Source of the DNA: Acidobacteriota bacterium | Lineage (GTDB): Bacteria; Acidobacteriota; Vicinamibacteria; Vicinamibacterales; UBA2999 | Assembly (NCBI GenBank): GCA_020851565.1 | Contig: JADZCN010000158.1 | Span: 1-64,000 of the forward strand | Reading direction: 5' to 3' | Length of the DNA stretch: 64,000 nt | Shown: piece after piece, positions 26,657 to 36,461 of the stretch | How positions within the stretch are numbered: the stretch's first letter is position 1 | How the letters are laid out: each line of letters opens with the position of its first letter | Translations under genes and position numbers: made by a program | The notes under the pieces: generated by a model | What the model was told of the DNA's origin: nothing | Seen by the model: the letters and a program-made list of their open reading frames with translations, nothing else | Database searches by the model: none

Positions 26657-27646
26657 ATGCGCGTTCGACTCCTGCCGGCCCTTGCCCTCCTGTTCGTCCT
26701 TGCCGGCGCCTCCCCGCGCGGGGCGGATCCGCTCGTCCACACCTTCTCCATCGTTGCGCGCGACCCGCAGACGGGCGACATGGGCGTTGCCGTCCAGTCC
26801 CACTGGTTCTCCGTCGGCTCCATCGTCAGCTGGGCCGAGGCGGGGGTGGGCGCCGTGGCTACCCAGTCGTTCGTGGACCCCGGCTACGGGCTCCGCGGGC
26901 TCGGGCTGATGCGGGAGGGCGCCAGCGCGCCCGACGCGCTGAAGCAGCTGGTGTCGAAGGATCCTCAGCCGGACGGCCGGCAGGTGGCGATGATCGACAC
27001 GCAGGGGCGCGTGGACGCCTACACCGGCAAGGCCGCCGTCGCGTTCGCGGGGCACATCATCGGCGAGCAGTTCTCGGTGCAGGCCAACATGATGGCCAGC
27101 GCGAGGGTGTGGCCCGCCATGGCCGACGCCTACCGCAAGACGTCCGGCGATCTGGCCGACCGGATGCTGGCCGCGCTCGACGCCGCACAGGCCGCCGGCG
27201 GTGACGCTCGAGGAAAGCAGTCTGCCGCCCTCGTCGTGGTGAAGGCGAAGGGCACGGGCCGGCCGTGGGTGGGTGGCGACAAGCTCTTCGAGCTGCGCAT
27301 CGAGGACCACCCGCAGCCGCTGGTCGAGCTGCGCCGGCTGCTGCGCCTCCAGCGCGCCTACGGGCACGCCAACCGCGGCGACGAGCTGATGACCGAGAAG
27401 AAGGTGGACGAGGCGCTGGTCGAGTATGCGGCGGCCAGCAAGCTCGCGCCCGAGATCGTGGAGCTGCCCTTCTGGCACGCCGTGACACTGGCGTCCATCG
27501 GCCGCGAGGCAGAGGCCGCGCCCATCTTCAAGGCCGTGTTCGCGAAGGAGCCGCTCTGGCTGGAGATGCTCGAGCGGCTGCCCGCTGCGGGGCTGTTTCC
27601 GGCGGACCCGGCTCTCCTGGCTCGCGTCAAGGCACTGGCGCGCTGA
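26657..27646 (+). CDS. Exported DUF1028 protein (Ntn-hydrolase-like)
   Basis: A 329-residue protein from ATG 26657, chosen because it opens a signal peptide (MRVRLLPALALLFVLAGASP). Upstream in-frame sequence is only repeat. The DUF1028 domain (about 22-225) begins at the family signature HTFSIVARDPQTGDMGVAVQSHWFSVG and includes GAVATQSFVDPGYG and GKQSAALVVVKA. Its fold resembles Ntn hydrolases, but no reaction is proven. A C-terminal helical extension (about 245-329, TPR-like: VDEALVEYAAASKLAPEIVELPFWHAVTLASIGREAEAAPIF in parts) may bind a partner. It is transcribed alone and convergent with the DinB gene. Confidence 0.85.
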   Translation: MRVRLLPALALLFVLAGASPRGADPLVHTFSIVARDPQTGDMGVAVQSHWFSVGSIVSWAEAGVGAVATQSFVDPGYGLRGLGLMREGASAPDALKQLVSKDPQPDGRQVAMIDTQGRVDAYTGKAAVAFAGHIIGEQFSVQANMMASARVWPAMADAYRKTSGDLADRMLAALDAAQAAGGDARGKQSAALVVVKAKGTGRPWVGGDKLFELRIEDHPQPLVELRRLLRLQRAYGHANRGDELMTEKKVDEALVEYAAASKLAPEIVELPFWHAVTLASIGREAEAAPIFKAVFAKEPLWLEMLERLPAAGLFPADPALLARVKALAR

Positions 27647-27673
27647 CGCCGCGGATCCGGGTCACGCGCAAGT

Positions 27674-27874
27674 CGGCGGTTGCTGGCGACGGTGTGGCTG
27701 TTGGGCCAGTGGCCCCTTTGAGGCCGGGCGACGCCAGTGGCAGACACGCGACCGCCGGTCAGGAAGCGCGCGGCTCTTTTGCGCGCTCGGCTCTGAGCGT
27801 CACGGCGGGAGCGTGACCGCACGGCCGATGGGGCCACCGGCCCAACAGCCACGCGGTCGCCCAGGGCACCGCCG
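27674..27874. repeat. Long inverted repeat (MITE-like or two-way terminator) in a convergent spacer
   Basis: GTGGCTGTTGGGCCAGTGGC.. at 27694-27716 matches the complement of 27830-27852 at 22 of 23 positions. Similarity continues outward with small gaps to about 27674 and 27874, so the arms are about 43 bases. Inside are smaller hairpins, for example AGCGCGC/GCGCGCT at about 27764-27787 around a TTTT loop and GTCAC/GTGAC near 27800-27816. It lies between the stops of the DUF1028 and DinB genes. It holds no gene. Confidence 0.7.
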
Positions 27875-27888
27875 TGAACGCGCTGACG

Positions 27889-28404
27889 CTAGCGGTTCTG
27901 ACGCGCCCGCGTCAGGTGCGGGACGATGCCGAGCATGCGCTCGATGAGCATGAGCTGCCCGCGGTGGTGCATCTCGTGCTCCTTCACGCCGAGCAGCATC
28001 TCGAAGCGCGACTTCGTGGGCGGCTGGATGGGCGCCGGGAATGCCACGTGCTCGGCGAGCTGGGCGTCGGTCATCTGCTCGAGCTGGCATGCGAAGTCGT
28101 GGCCGCCGGACTCGAGCGCGGCGATGATATCGGCTTTCATCGTGAGCGCCGCCGCCTTTGCCTTGCCCTCGGCCATGTAGCGGCCGAAGTCCTCGTAGCT
28201 GACGTCGGTCTTCTTCTCGACGAAGTGCAGCTGCGCGGCCCAGTAGGTGGAGGTGGCGAGGTGCGAGAGCATCTCGCCCACCGTCATCGCCCCCTCCGCC
28301 GCGCGGAAGCCGTACCGATCCTCGGGAATATCCTGCGCCACCTGGATCGTGTTCTTGCGCACGGTCCGGAAGCTCTCCGCCATCTCTTTCGCGCCGTAGC
28401 TCAT
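27889..28404 (-). CDS. DinB family putative metal-dependent hydrolase/transferase
   Basis: A 171-residue four-helix protein. The DinB metal triad is visible as His48 (GEMLSHLATS), His143 and His147 (KEHEMHHRGQLMLIERMLG). DinB/YfiT-type proteins include thiol transferases and damage-inducible proteins of unknown reaction, and no substrate can be named here. There is no signal peptide, so it is cytoplasmic. It is convergent with DUF1028, and its upstream spacer is a repeat block leading to the M14 gene. Confidence 0.85.
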   Translation of the reverse strand: MSYGAKEMAESFRTVRKNTIQVAQDIPEDRYGFRAAEGAMTVGEMLSHLATSTYWAAQLHFVEKKTDVSYEDFGRYMAEGKAKAAALTMKADIIAALESGGHDFACQLEQMTDAQLAEHVAFPAPIQPPTKSRFEMLLGVKEHEMHHRGQLMLIERMLGIVPHLTRARQNR

Positions 28405-28423
28405 GAGGACAGTCTAGTGCACA

Positions 28424-28552
28424 GTCGGTTCTGAGGTTCTGAGGTTCTGAGGTTCTGCGGTTCTGGAGTTCTCGCGTGCACCCGAACCTCAGAACCCCAG
28501 AACCCCAGAACCCCAGAACCTCAGAACCTCAGAACCTCAGAACCTCAGAACC
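28424..28552. repeat. Spacer repeat: GGTTCTGA / AACCTCAG family with internal dyad
   Basis: The left arm (28424-28470) repeats GGTTCTGA and the right arm (28488-28552) repeats the complement AACCTCAGAACCCCAG, joined by about 17 bases. The whole could fold into one long hairpin. It fills the spacer between the DinB start and the M14 stop. Confidence 0.88.
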
Positions 28553-31405
28553 TTACCGTGCCATCGTCTCCCGGGCCGTGGCGCCCGTGGCCTGCGCCGT
28601 CCCGTAGAAGATCCCGTTGAACAGGAACTTGAACGTGCCGTGCGGCTGGGCGCGGAAGGTGATCTCCGGGCCCAGCAGGAAGACCTTGCCCTTGCCGACC
28701 GCGGCCTCCACGGCGGCCGTGCCGCCCTCGAGGTAGTGCTGGCCCCACGCCCATCCCGAGCGGAGCGGTTCCTTCGAGTCGAACCAGGAGACGGGCCGCA
28801 CGCCGCGGAGCGTGGCGTCCGGCGCCAGGCGCAACACCGGGCTGTTGTCGAAGAACACGTCCAGCTGCTTCTCGAAGCCGAAGGCCAGCGGGTTGGTATT
28901 GTCCACGGCCACGCGCAGGATCGACCCGGGGATGTAGTACTTTGTCCGCGGCAGCGGCTGCTCGCGGCCGTCGGCCGTCGACTCGACGAGATGATCACCC
29001 AGCGCGAACCCCAGGTGATGGCCCAGCACCGCGGAACCGCCGAACGCGACGATGACGCCGCCTTCCTCGGCGAACTGCTTCAGTGCCGGCACGGTGCGCG
29101 CGATGGTGACGCGGCCGAGGCGGTCGCGATACTCCGCCGGGATGTCCTCGGCGCGGGGCTGGCCGCCGCCGAACCCGCCGCCCGCGTTGTCGGTCTCCGG
29201 GATGCCGCCATCGGGAAACAGGATCACGTCGTACTTCGCCTTCAGCCCGCCGGCATCCAGTGCCTGCGGGTAGATGACGTCGAACTCGAACTCGAACTGC
29301 TCGAGCAGCCAGCGCACGTGGCCCGAGGGCATCGACCCGCCATACTGATCCCACAGCGCGATGCGCGGCTTCGTCAGCTTGTACATCGGGCCCGCCGGGC
29401 GGCTGGTGACCCCCGTGAAGCTCAGCCCCAGGTCCACCGCCGCCTTCTGCAGGACCGCCGCCGTGCTGGGCCGCGCGGTGATGAACATCACGCCGGTACC
29501 GTCGGCACTCTGGTACGAGCGATCGCCGACGAAGAACACCTCTTCACCGGCCTTGAGCAGCCGGTTCACCGCCGTGAACGCGTCGTTCAGGCGATGCGGT
29601 ACGGTGAAGCCCACGGCGCCCTGCGCGTTGGTCACCTGGCCTGCCGCGGGCGCGACCACGTCGGGGATCTTCTCGAGCGGCCCGTCCACGTTCTCGAGGA
29701 CCCGGTCGAACTTGATGCCCATCTGGTACGCGAGCGTCCAGCCCGAGTTGTCGTAGGGTGGAATCGGCGGCCCGCCGGGATACTGCAGGTCGTGCGGGTG
29801 ATCCTGCGGCTCGAACATGTCGATCAGGTGCGGGCGATAGGCCTGCGCCGCCTTGAAGACGTACGAGCCGGCGGGATAGGTCTTGCCCCCCACCGTGAGG
29901 GGCGCCGTCGCGCGGTGCACCGTGAGCCCCGCCTTGATCATGATGTTCACGAACTTCGTCGCGGTGAGGAAGTCGCCCTCGTTGGCCGGCAGGATGTAGG
30001 CGCGCGCGTCGCGCCATTCGGGCTTGCGGAGCAGGTCGTAGTACTTCGCCGGTACCGGCTGGGCACGGCCGCCGGCCACCATCCGCGGATCGCTGGCCTC
30101 GGTCTTCGTCGCCTTCGCGATTTCGGCCTTCACTTCGGCAATCCGCCGCGGATACATCGTCCAGGTATCGGTGCTGCCCTTCGCGATGGAGTTCCGCCCC
30201 ATCACGTAGGTGTTGTAGAGCAGCGTCTCGCGGTAGCGCTGCGCGAAATCGAGCACGGCGTAGTTGGCCGTGATGGAGTAGTCGATGGACTGGCGGAAGT
30301 GCCACGTCTGCGGCGCGATGGGCGCCGGCAGGTCACCCCGCGCCAGCAGGCGGTCCGGCACGAACTCGATCTGCACGGGCGTTGGATTCCCAATCGACTC
30401 GGTGAGCAGGCCGATCTGGTTGTGGAAGTACGGCATCGTGCGGAGGCCGCCGTTCCACCACGTCGAGTAATTCGCGCCCGAGCGCGTCGTCACGCCCGGC
30501 TTGCCCTCCTGGTCGAACCGCGCGTGCATGGCCGCGCCCACCTGGTCCAGCGTGTTGACGACGAGCGGGTCGTACACGTAGTTGAACGGATCGCGGAAGG
30601 GCGGCGAGAACATCACCGTGCCCGTGGGCCCCGTCTGGTGGTGGTTGTAGACGATCTGCGGGAACCACTCGCGATAGAGCTGCCGGTTGATGTTCACCGA
30701 CTCCGGCTGGTTCATCATGTAGAAGTCGCGGTTGTTGTCGTGCCCGACGTACTTCTGGTACAGCCTCGGGATGGCGCCGGTGCTGCGCGCCTTCGGGTCC
30801 TCCTTCCGCATGTACCAGTCGGAGACCAGCTCCATGCCGTCGGGGTTGGCGTGCGCGGCGAGGATGATCACGTCGCGGAGGATGCGCAGCGTCTCCTCGT
30901 CCGTCTTGCTGACGAACTGGTAGATCGTCTCGGTGAGCTGCTGGGCCCCGAGCACCTCGGTGGCGTGCAGCCCGCCATCGATCCAGACGACGGCCTTGCC
31001 CTCCTTTGCCAGCGCACGTGCCTGGTCGTCGGTGAGCCCCTCGGCGTGCGACAGCCGGCGCACGATCTCCTTGTAGCGGTCCAGCCGCTTGAAGTTCTCG
31101 GGCGCCGTGATGATGGCCATCAGCTGGTCGCGGCCCTCGGCCGTCCTGCCGATGCTCTGCACCACCATGCGATTCGATTCGGCGTCGAGCTTGCGGACGT
31201 ACTCCGTGAACTTCGTGTAGTTCGGGAGCACGTAGTCCTCGCCGATCGTGTGGCCGAAGAACTGCTCGGGCGTGGTGACCTTCAGGGGGGCCGGGGCGGC
31301 GGCCGGCGGCCGGGGGGCCGTGGCGGTCTGCGCGCTCGGCGCGCCGGAGGCAGCGAGTGTCACGGTCAGGGCGAGAAGGGCGAACGAGCGGAGTCTGGCG
31401 TGCAT
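28553..31405 (-). CDS. Secreted M14 family zinc carboxypeptidase
   Basis: A 950-residue protein from ATG 31405, preferred because GAGG lies 7 bases upstream; ATGs at 31411 and 31426 are alternatives. Signal peptide about 1-27. The M14 domain (about 45-330) shows the zinc ligands His and Glu in DGGLHATEVLGAQQ and the third His in PQIVYNHHQTG, plus the substrate-binding text HDNNRDFYMMNQPES. The long C-terminal part includes an imelysin-free, GATase1-like Rossmann stretch (DVILFPDGGIPE, GGVIVAFGGSA) as in many bacterial M14 proteins of this size. It probably trims peptides outside the cell. It is divergent from the S9 peptidase gene across a 366-base spacer. Confidence 0.9.
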   Translation of the reverse strand: MHARLRSFALLALTVTLAASGAPSAQTATAPRPPAAAPAPLKVTTPEQFFGHTIGEDYVLPNYTKFTEYVRKLDAESNRMVVQSIGRTAEGRDQLMAIITAPENFKRLDRYKEIVRRLSHAEGLTDDQARALAKEGKAVVWIDGGLHATEVLGAQQLTETIYQFVSKTDEETLRILRDVIILAAHANPDGMELVSDWYMRKEDPKARSTGAIPRLYQKYVGHDNNRDFYMMNQPESVNINRQLYREWFPQIVYNHHQTGPTGTVMFSPPFRDPFNYVYDPLVVNTLDQVGAAMHARFDQEGKPGVTTRSGANYSTWWNGGLRTMPYFHNQIGLLTESIGNPTPVQIEFVPDRLLARGDLPAPIAPQTWHFRQSIDYSITANYAVLDFAQRYRETLLYNTYVMGRNSIAKGSTDTWTMYPRRIAEVKAEIAKATKTEASDPRMVAGGRAQPVPAKYYDLLRKPEWRDARAYILPANEGDFLTATKFVNIMIKAGLTVHRATAPLTVGGKTYPAGSYVFKAAQAYRPHLIDMFEPQDHPHDLQYPGGPPIPPYDNSGWTLAYQMGIKFDRVLENVDGPLEKIPDVVAPAAGQVTNAQGAVGFTVPHRLNDAFTAVNRLLKAGEEVFFVGDRSYQSADGTGVMFITARPSTAAVLQKAAVDLGLSFTGVTSRPAGPMYKLTKPRIALWDQYGGSMPSGHVRWLLEQFEFEFDVIYPQALDAGGLKAKYDVILFPDGGIPETDNAGGGFGGGQPRAEDIPAEYRDRLGRVTIARTVPALKQFAEEGGVIVAFGGSAVLGHHLGFALGDHLVESTADGREQPLPRTKYYIPGSILRVAVDNTNPLAFGFEKQLDVFFDNSPVLRLAPDATLRGVRPVSWFDSKEPLRSGWAWGQHYLEGGTAAVEAAVGKGKVFLLGPEITFRAQPHGTFKFLFNGIFYGTAQATGATARETMAR

Positions 31406-31544
31406 GGGCATCCTCGACCCCGACACTTTAGCGCGGATATGACGGTGGCCCTAGCGACGGCCGAGGCGGCTCCATGCTCGGCCCGTGTGAAGGAGGCCCA
31501 CCCTGGGGCTCTCAACCGATGCCGAAATGGAAAAGTTCGCGCCG

Positions 31545-31560
31545 TATGACAGCCGTCATA
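31545..31560. promoter_or_regulatory. Palindrome TATGAC-N4-GTCATA, candidate operator
   Basis: A perfect 6-bp dyad around AGCC lies in the M14/S9 divergent spacer, in an AT-richer patch (GAAATGGAAAAG upstream). It sits just upstream of the hairpin-terminator unit at 31570-31670 and is placed to control one or both neighbours. The regulator is unknown. Confidence 0.45.
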
Positions 31561-31569
31561 TGGACGCCC

Positions 31570-31670
31570 GGGGAGCGGTGGCACTATCTCCCCAGCGACA
31601 TCTCCCGTAACAAACCTTCAGCCGCCGTGGGGCTTCCTACACCTCCTGTGCCCCCGGCGGCTGCTTTTTT
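31570..31670 (+). ncRNA. Candidate small RNA or attenuator leader ending in an intrinsic terminator
   Basis: Two plus-strand stems lie in the spacer. GGGGAG/CTCCCC spans 31570-31593 around a 12-base loop. A terminator follows: CAGCCGCCG at 31619-31627 pairs with CGGCGGCTG at 31655-31663, with GGGG/CCCC extending the stem, and CTTTTTT follows (31664-31670). It ends about 100 bases before the S9 start, with no open reading frame before it. It may be a free small RNA or a transcription attenuator for the S9 gene. No known riboswitch class was recognised. The rest of the 31406-31771 spacer shows nothing else. Confidence 0.4.
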
Positions 31671-31771
31671 GCCTCCCCGCCCCGGTCCGCGCCGGACTTC
31701 GCCGCCCCTTCGCCGCAGTGGGCTGGTGCAGGCGTCTCTCATCCCGTAAAGTGCTCCCACAGGCTTCTGAG

Positions 31772-33907
31772 ATGATACGAACGGCATCACGGGCCCCCCT
31801 GCTCGTGGCAGTCCTGTCGGCGGGGTGTATGCAGCAGAGTCCTCAACAGGTGAAGACGGTGGCGCCCTATGGGGCCTGGGCCTCGCCGCTGACGGCGGCG
31901 CGGGTCACGGCGGGCGCGCTCAGGCTCGGGGAGATCGCCCTCGACGGCGGCAACGTCTATTGGACCGAGGGCCGCGCCTCCGAAGCCGGGCGCTACGTCA
32001 TCGTCCGGCGCACGGCGGACGGCCGCATCAGCGACGTGACGCCGCCCGGTTTCAATGTGCGGTCACGCGTGCACGAGTATGGCGGCGCCGCCATGACCGT
32101 GCACCGCGGGGATGTGTACTTCTGTAACTTCTCGGACCAGCGGCTCTACGCTCAGCGGGGCGGCGGCGCGCCCGCGGCCCTGACCCCGGAGGGGTACTTC
32201 TACGCCGACGCGCGCGTCGACGCGACGCGCGACCGGCTCATCGCCGTGCGCGAGGACCATCGGAAGGGCGATGCCGAGCCGCCGGCCGCGATCGTCGCCA
32301 TCCCGGTCGCCGGGGCTGAAGCCCCGGCGCTCCAGCAGACGGCAGCCTCCAGACCGACAGGTACGGAGCGCCGGGACTTCAGTCCCGGCGTCACCAGTCC
32401 TGGCCTCGTGCTCGTCTCGGGCGCCGACTTCTACTCCGATCCCGCGGTTTCGCCCGACGGCGCCACACTGGCGTGGCTGCAGTGGAATCACCCGAACATG
32501 CCCTGGGACGGCACGGAGCTGTGGACGGCGCCCATTCGTCCCGACGGGACCCTCGGCGAGCGGACGAAGGTGGCGGGTGGCGCCGACGAGTCCATCTTCC
32601 AGCCGGAGTGGTCGCCCGACGGTGTCCTGCACTTCGTGTCGGACCGCACCGGGTGGTGGAACCTGTACCGCGCACGTCCGCGGGACGCCGGCGCTGGAGC
32701 CCCGGCCACTCCTGCCCATGCGATCGAGCCGCTGCACCCGATGAGCGCCGACTTCGGCAAGCCGCAGTGGACCTTCTCGATGGTGACCTACGCGTTCGCG
32801 GGGCCGCGGCGCATCGCCGCCACCTACACGCAGAACGGTCGATGGCACCTGGCGTTCATCGAGACCGACTCCCTCCGGTGGGAACCGGTCCAGACGTCCC
32901 TCGACGTCATGGAATCCATCCGCGCCGACGATCGCGCCATCTACTTCGTCGGCGGATCGCCGACGGCGGCTGCCGTGGTGGCCCGCATGACCCTCGCCGC
33001 GATGGAGCCGGAGGTGCTGCGCCGATCGACGAGCGAGCCCATCGACGCCGCGTGGATCTCGACCGCCGAGCCCGTCACGTTCCAGTCGCCGCACCCGTCC
33101 GCACCCGCCGGCACCCGTGAGGTCCACGCCTTCTACTACTCGCCGCGAAATCCGGACTTCCAGGCGCCCGACGGGGCCCGCCCGCCCCTGCTCGTGCTCA
33201 CCCATGGCGGGCCGACCGGCGCCACTGAGACCGCGCTCGATCCCGAGGTGCAGTTCTGGACGAGCCGCGGCTTCGCGGTTCTCGACGTCAACTACAGCGG
33301 CAGCACCGGCTACGGCCGCGCCTATCGTGGCCGGCTGAAGGGGCAGTGGGGCGTCGTGGACGTCGAAGACGCGGTGGCCGGCGCCATGGCCATGGTGGAG
33401 GCCGGCAAGGCCGACGGGGAGCGCCTGGCCATTCGCGGCGGGAGCGCGGGCGGCTACACGACGCTGGCCGCGCTGACATTCCACTCGACTTTCAAGGCGG
33501 GTGCCAGCTACTACGGCATCAGCGACATCGAGGTGCTGGCCCGCGACACGCACAAGTTCGAGTCGCGCTACCTCGACTCGCTGATTGGCCCCTATCCGGC
33601 TGCGAAGGATGTGTACGTCGAGCGGTCCCCCATCCACTTCACCGATCGGCTGTCGAGCGCGCTCATCCTGTTCCAGGGCCAGGAGGACAAGGTGGTGCCG
33701 CCCAACCAGTCCGAGATGATGGCCGACGCCGTCAGGAAGAAGGGACTACCCGTGGCCTACATCACCTACGAGGGCGAGCAGCACGGCTTCCGCAAGGCCG
33801 AGAACATCGTCCGCAGCCTGGAGGCCGAACTCTACTTCTACGGAAGGGTCTTCGGTTTCACGCCGGCCGACACCATCGAGCCGGTCGTCATCGACAACCT
33901 GCGCTAA
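31772..33907 (+). CDS. Prolyl oligopeptidase family (S9) lipoprotein peptidase
   Basis: A 711-residue protein from ATG 31772, chosen for the lipoprotein signal (MIRTASRAPLLVAVLSAGC). A beta-propeller (about 30-430) is followed by an alpha/beta hydrolase domain. The catalytic Ser is in RGGSAGGYTTL, the Asp in FQGQEDKVVPPNQ and the His in EGEQHGFRKAEN, in the order expected for S9. The oxyanion text LVLTHGGPTGATE is present. It would cut short peptides at the outer face of a membrane. Odd: an 81-bp palindromic repeat pair (32309-32389) and a degenerate half copy (32687-32712) lie in frame inside the propeller, adding about 27 residues (text around APALQQTAASRPTGTERRDF). Confidence 0.9.
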   Translation: MIRTASRAPLLVAVLSAGCMQQSPQQVKTVAPYGAWASPLTAARVTAGALRLGEIALDGGNVYWTEGRASEAGRYVIVRRTADGRISDVTPPGFNVRSRVHEYGGAAMTVHRGDVYFCNFSDQRLYAQRGGGAPAALTPEGYFYADARVDATRDRLIAVREDHRKGDAEPPAAIVAIPVAGAEAPALQQTAASRPTGTERRDFSPGVTSPGLVLVSGADFYSDPAVSPDGATLAWLQWNHPNMPWDGTELWTAPIRPDGTLGERTKVAGGADESIFQPEWSPDGVLHFVSDRTGWWNLYRARPRDAGAGAPATPAHAIEPLHPMSADFGKPQWTFSMVTYAFAGPRRIAATYTQNGRWHLAFIETDSLRWEPVQTSLDVMESIRADDRAIYFVGGSPTAAAVVARMTLAAMEPEVLRRSTSEPIDAAWISTAEPVTFQSPHPSAPAGTREVHAFYYSPRNPDFQAPDGARPPLLVLTHGGPTGATETALDPEVQFWTSRGFAVLDVNYSGSTGYGRAYRGRLKGQWGVVDVEDAVAGAMAMVEAGKADGERLAIRGGSAGGYTTLAALTFHSTFKAGASYYGISDIEVLARDTHKFESRYLDSLIGPYPAAKDVYVERSPIHFTDRLSSALILFQGQEDKVVPPNQSEMMADAVRKKGLPVAYITYEGEQHGFRKAENIVRSLEAELYFYGRVFGFTPADTIEPVVIDNLR
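32309..32389. repeat. REPIN-like palindrome pair inserted in frame in the S9 gene
   Basis: Two 25-base halves (32309-32333 and 32365-32389) are inverted copies of each other at 23 of 25 positions, separated by 31 bases. Each half contains its own palindrome: GCCGGGGC-TGAA-GCCCCGGC and GCCGGGAC-TTCA-GTCCCGGC. The total of 81 bases is 27 codons, so the reading frame is kept. The architecture equals a REPIN (two REP hairpins head to head). Confidence 0.8.
32687..32712. repeat. Degenerate single copy of the same REP-like palindrome
   Basis: GCCGGCGCTGGAGCCCCGGC at 32687-32706, followed by CACTCC, resembles the left half of the REPIN-like element with few changes. It too is in coding sequence (RDAGAGAPATP). 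Confidence 0.5.
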
Positions 33908-33910
33908 TCT

Positions 33911-34564
33911 GTGACCACCATGACGAAGTCTCTGCCGGGAATCCGCACGATCGTGGCATCGGTCCTCGTCCTGGGCGCGCTTGCCGTCGTCCCGGCTGCT
34001 GCCCAGGGGCGGGCGCGCGTGGGTCTCATCCCGTTCGACGTGGCCAGCGTGGACGGCGGCACGCACCAGGCGGCCACGGCCCTGGCCAAGCTGGTGCGGG
34101 CCCAGATGATCACCAACCGCAGCATGCAGCCCGTGCTCATCGAGCTGCCCGCAGGCGAAATGCTGCCGCTGCCCGAGGATCGCCTTGCTGCCCTGGCCGC
34201 GGAGCACAAGGTGGACCTCATCATCGCCGGCACCGTGCTCGATGCCACGACCACCTATGGCAGCAACCGCGTCTCCACGGGTTCACTGGGCCGTGTGGCG
34301 GGCATCGGCAACGTCGGCGGAAGCATGCGGAAGACCCGTGCAGAGGTCCGGCTGCACGTGGAGATCGTGAACCCCGAAGGGACCACCACGCACGCCTTCG
34401 AGGTCGAGGGCAACAACACGGATGTCGGCATTGGCGCGGACCTCTGGACGACCCTCGGTGGCTTCGACGTCGGCGACGCCGGCTGGGACAAGTCGCCGAT
34501 GGGGAAGGCCTTGCGCGAGGCCGCCGAGAAACTGGTGAACGAAGTCCAGAAGAAGCGCCGCTGA
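33911..34564 (+). CDS. Exported CsgG/FlgO-like protein
   Basis: A 217-residue protein with a signal peptide (to about VVPAAAQG, residue 33). Mature text such as ARVGLIPFDVASVDG, LAKLVRAQMITNRSMQPVLIE, AAEHKVDLIIAGTVLDATT and AEVRLHVEIVNPEGTTTHAF follows the alpha/beta plan of the CsgG N-terminal domain: an anticodon-binding-like fold that in CsgG forms an outer-membrane secretion pore. The protein lacks a lipobox and seems too short for the pore strands, so an accessory envelope role is more likely. It starts 3 bases after the S9 stop (ATG 33911, or 33920), so it is co-transcribed with that peptidase. Confidence 0.65.
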   Translation: MTTMTKSLPGIRTIVASVLVLGALAVVPAAAQGRARVGLIPFDVASVDGGTHQAATALAKLVRAQMITNRSMQPVLIELPAGEMLPLPEDRLAALAAEHKVDLIIAGTVLDATTTYGSNRVSTGSLGRVAGIGNVGGSMRKTRAEVRLHVEIVNPEGTTTHAFEVEGNNTDVGIGADLWTTLGGFDVGDAGWDKSPMGKALREAAEKLVNEVQKKRR

Positions 34565-34565
34565 T

Positions 34566-34614
34566 CCCTGACCCCTGATCCCCGATCCCCGATCCCTGAT
34601 CCCTGACCCCTGCT
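34566..34614. repeat. Spacer repeat: CCCTGATCC family, one orientation only
   Basis: Six or seven degenerate units of CCCTGAT(C)/CCCCGAT(C) directly follow the CsgG-like stop. It is the same family as 40938-41162, 51226-51421 and 52154-52300. Confidence 0.85.
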
Positions 34615-34623
34615 CGAAAGGCC

Positions 34624-34680
34624 TTGCACGCGCCGCCTTCCGGGCTGTATATTGCTGAATAGTCATATAGCGATAAGGAG
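34624..34680 (+). promoter_or_regulatory. Promoter and AT-rich imperfect dyad upstream of the persulfide dioxygenase gene
   Basis: A sigma-70-type promoter is readable: TTGCAC (34624-34629), an 18-base spacer and TATATT (34648-34653). Immediately downstream, ATATTGCTGAATAGTCATAT (34649-34668) is an AT-rich imperfect dyad, the kind of site bound by ArsR-family repressors such as the one encoded two genes down. AAGGAG at 34675-34680 is the ribosome site, 9 bases before ATG 34690. Confidence 0.6.
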
Positions 34681-34689
34681 CCGACTCTC

Positions 34690-36116
<1,427 letters not shown>

Positions 36117-36120
<4 letters not shown>

Positions 36121-36455
36121 GGGGCCGTGCGATGACGCCCGAGCTGCTGGAGGACGTGGCCGCGCGATTCAAGGTGCTGGCCGAGCCGGCACGGCTGCAG
36201 GTGCTCGACGCGCTGGCCGACGGGCCGCGGCACGTCAGTGCGCTGATGGAGGCCACGGGCCTCAACCAGGCCAACCTGTCGAAGCACCTGCAGATGCTCC
36301 ACGCCCATGGCTTCGTCTCGCGCCGGCGCGAGGGGCTGTTCGTCTACTACGAGCTGGCGGACGACTCGGTGTTCACGCTGTGCGACCTCGCCTGCGGTGC
36401 GGTCGAGGCGAGAGCGCAGCGGGCCGCCGAGCGCCACGCACGCCCCCGGCGGTAG
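36117..36455 (+). CDS. ArsR family regulator, probably sulfide/persulfide-responsive
   Basis: A 112-residue winged-helix protein from ATG 36117, overlapping the dioxygenase stop; ATG 36132 is an alternative. The fold is clear: ARFKVLAEPARLQVLDALADG, then GLNQANLSKHLQMLHAHGFVSRRREG in pieces. In the known BigR/SqrR regulators of similar dioxygenase genes, two distant cysteines form a (poly)sulfide bond. Here only two cysteines exist, close together near the C-terminus (TLCDLACGAV, CX3C). Sensing by this pair is possible but unproven. Autoregulation of the upstream promoter is inferred from context. Confidence 0.88.
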
Positions 36456-36461
36456 AGCAAG

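Noticed and set aside
28640-31549. 969-codon plus-strand open frame opposite the M14 peptidase
   Set aside because: The minus strand has the full M14 zinc site; this frame is rich in Arg/His/Val/Leu with no recognisable family.
31570-31670. Known riboswitch (cobalamin, SAM, TPP, fluoride, c-di-GMP) before the S9 gene
   Set aside because: None of the core motifs I know are present; only a simple hairpin and a terminator are visible, so it is listed as an unclassified candidate.
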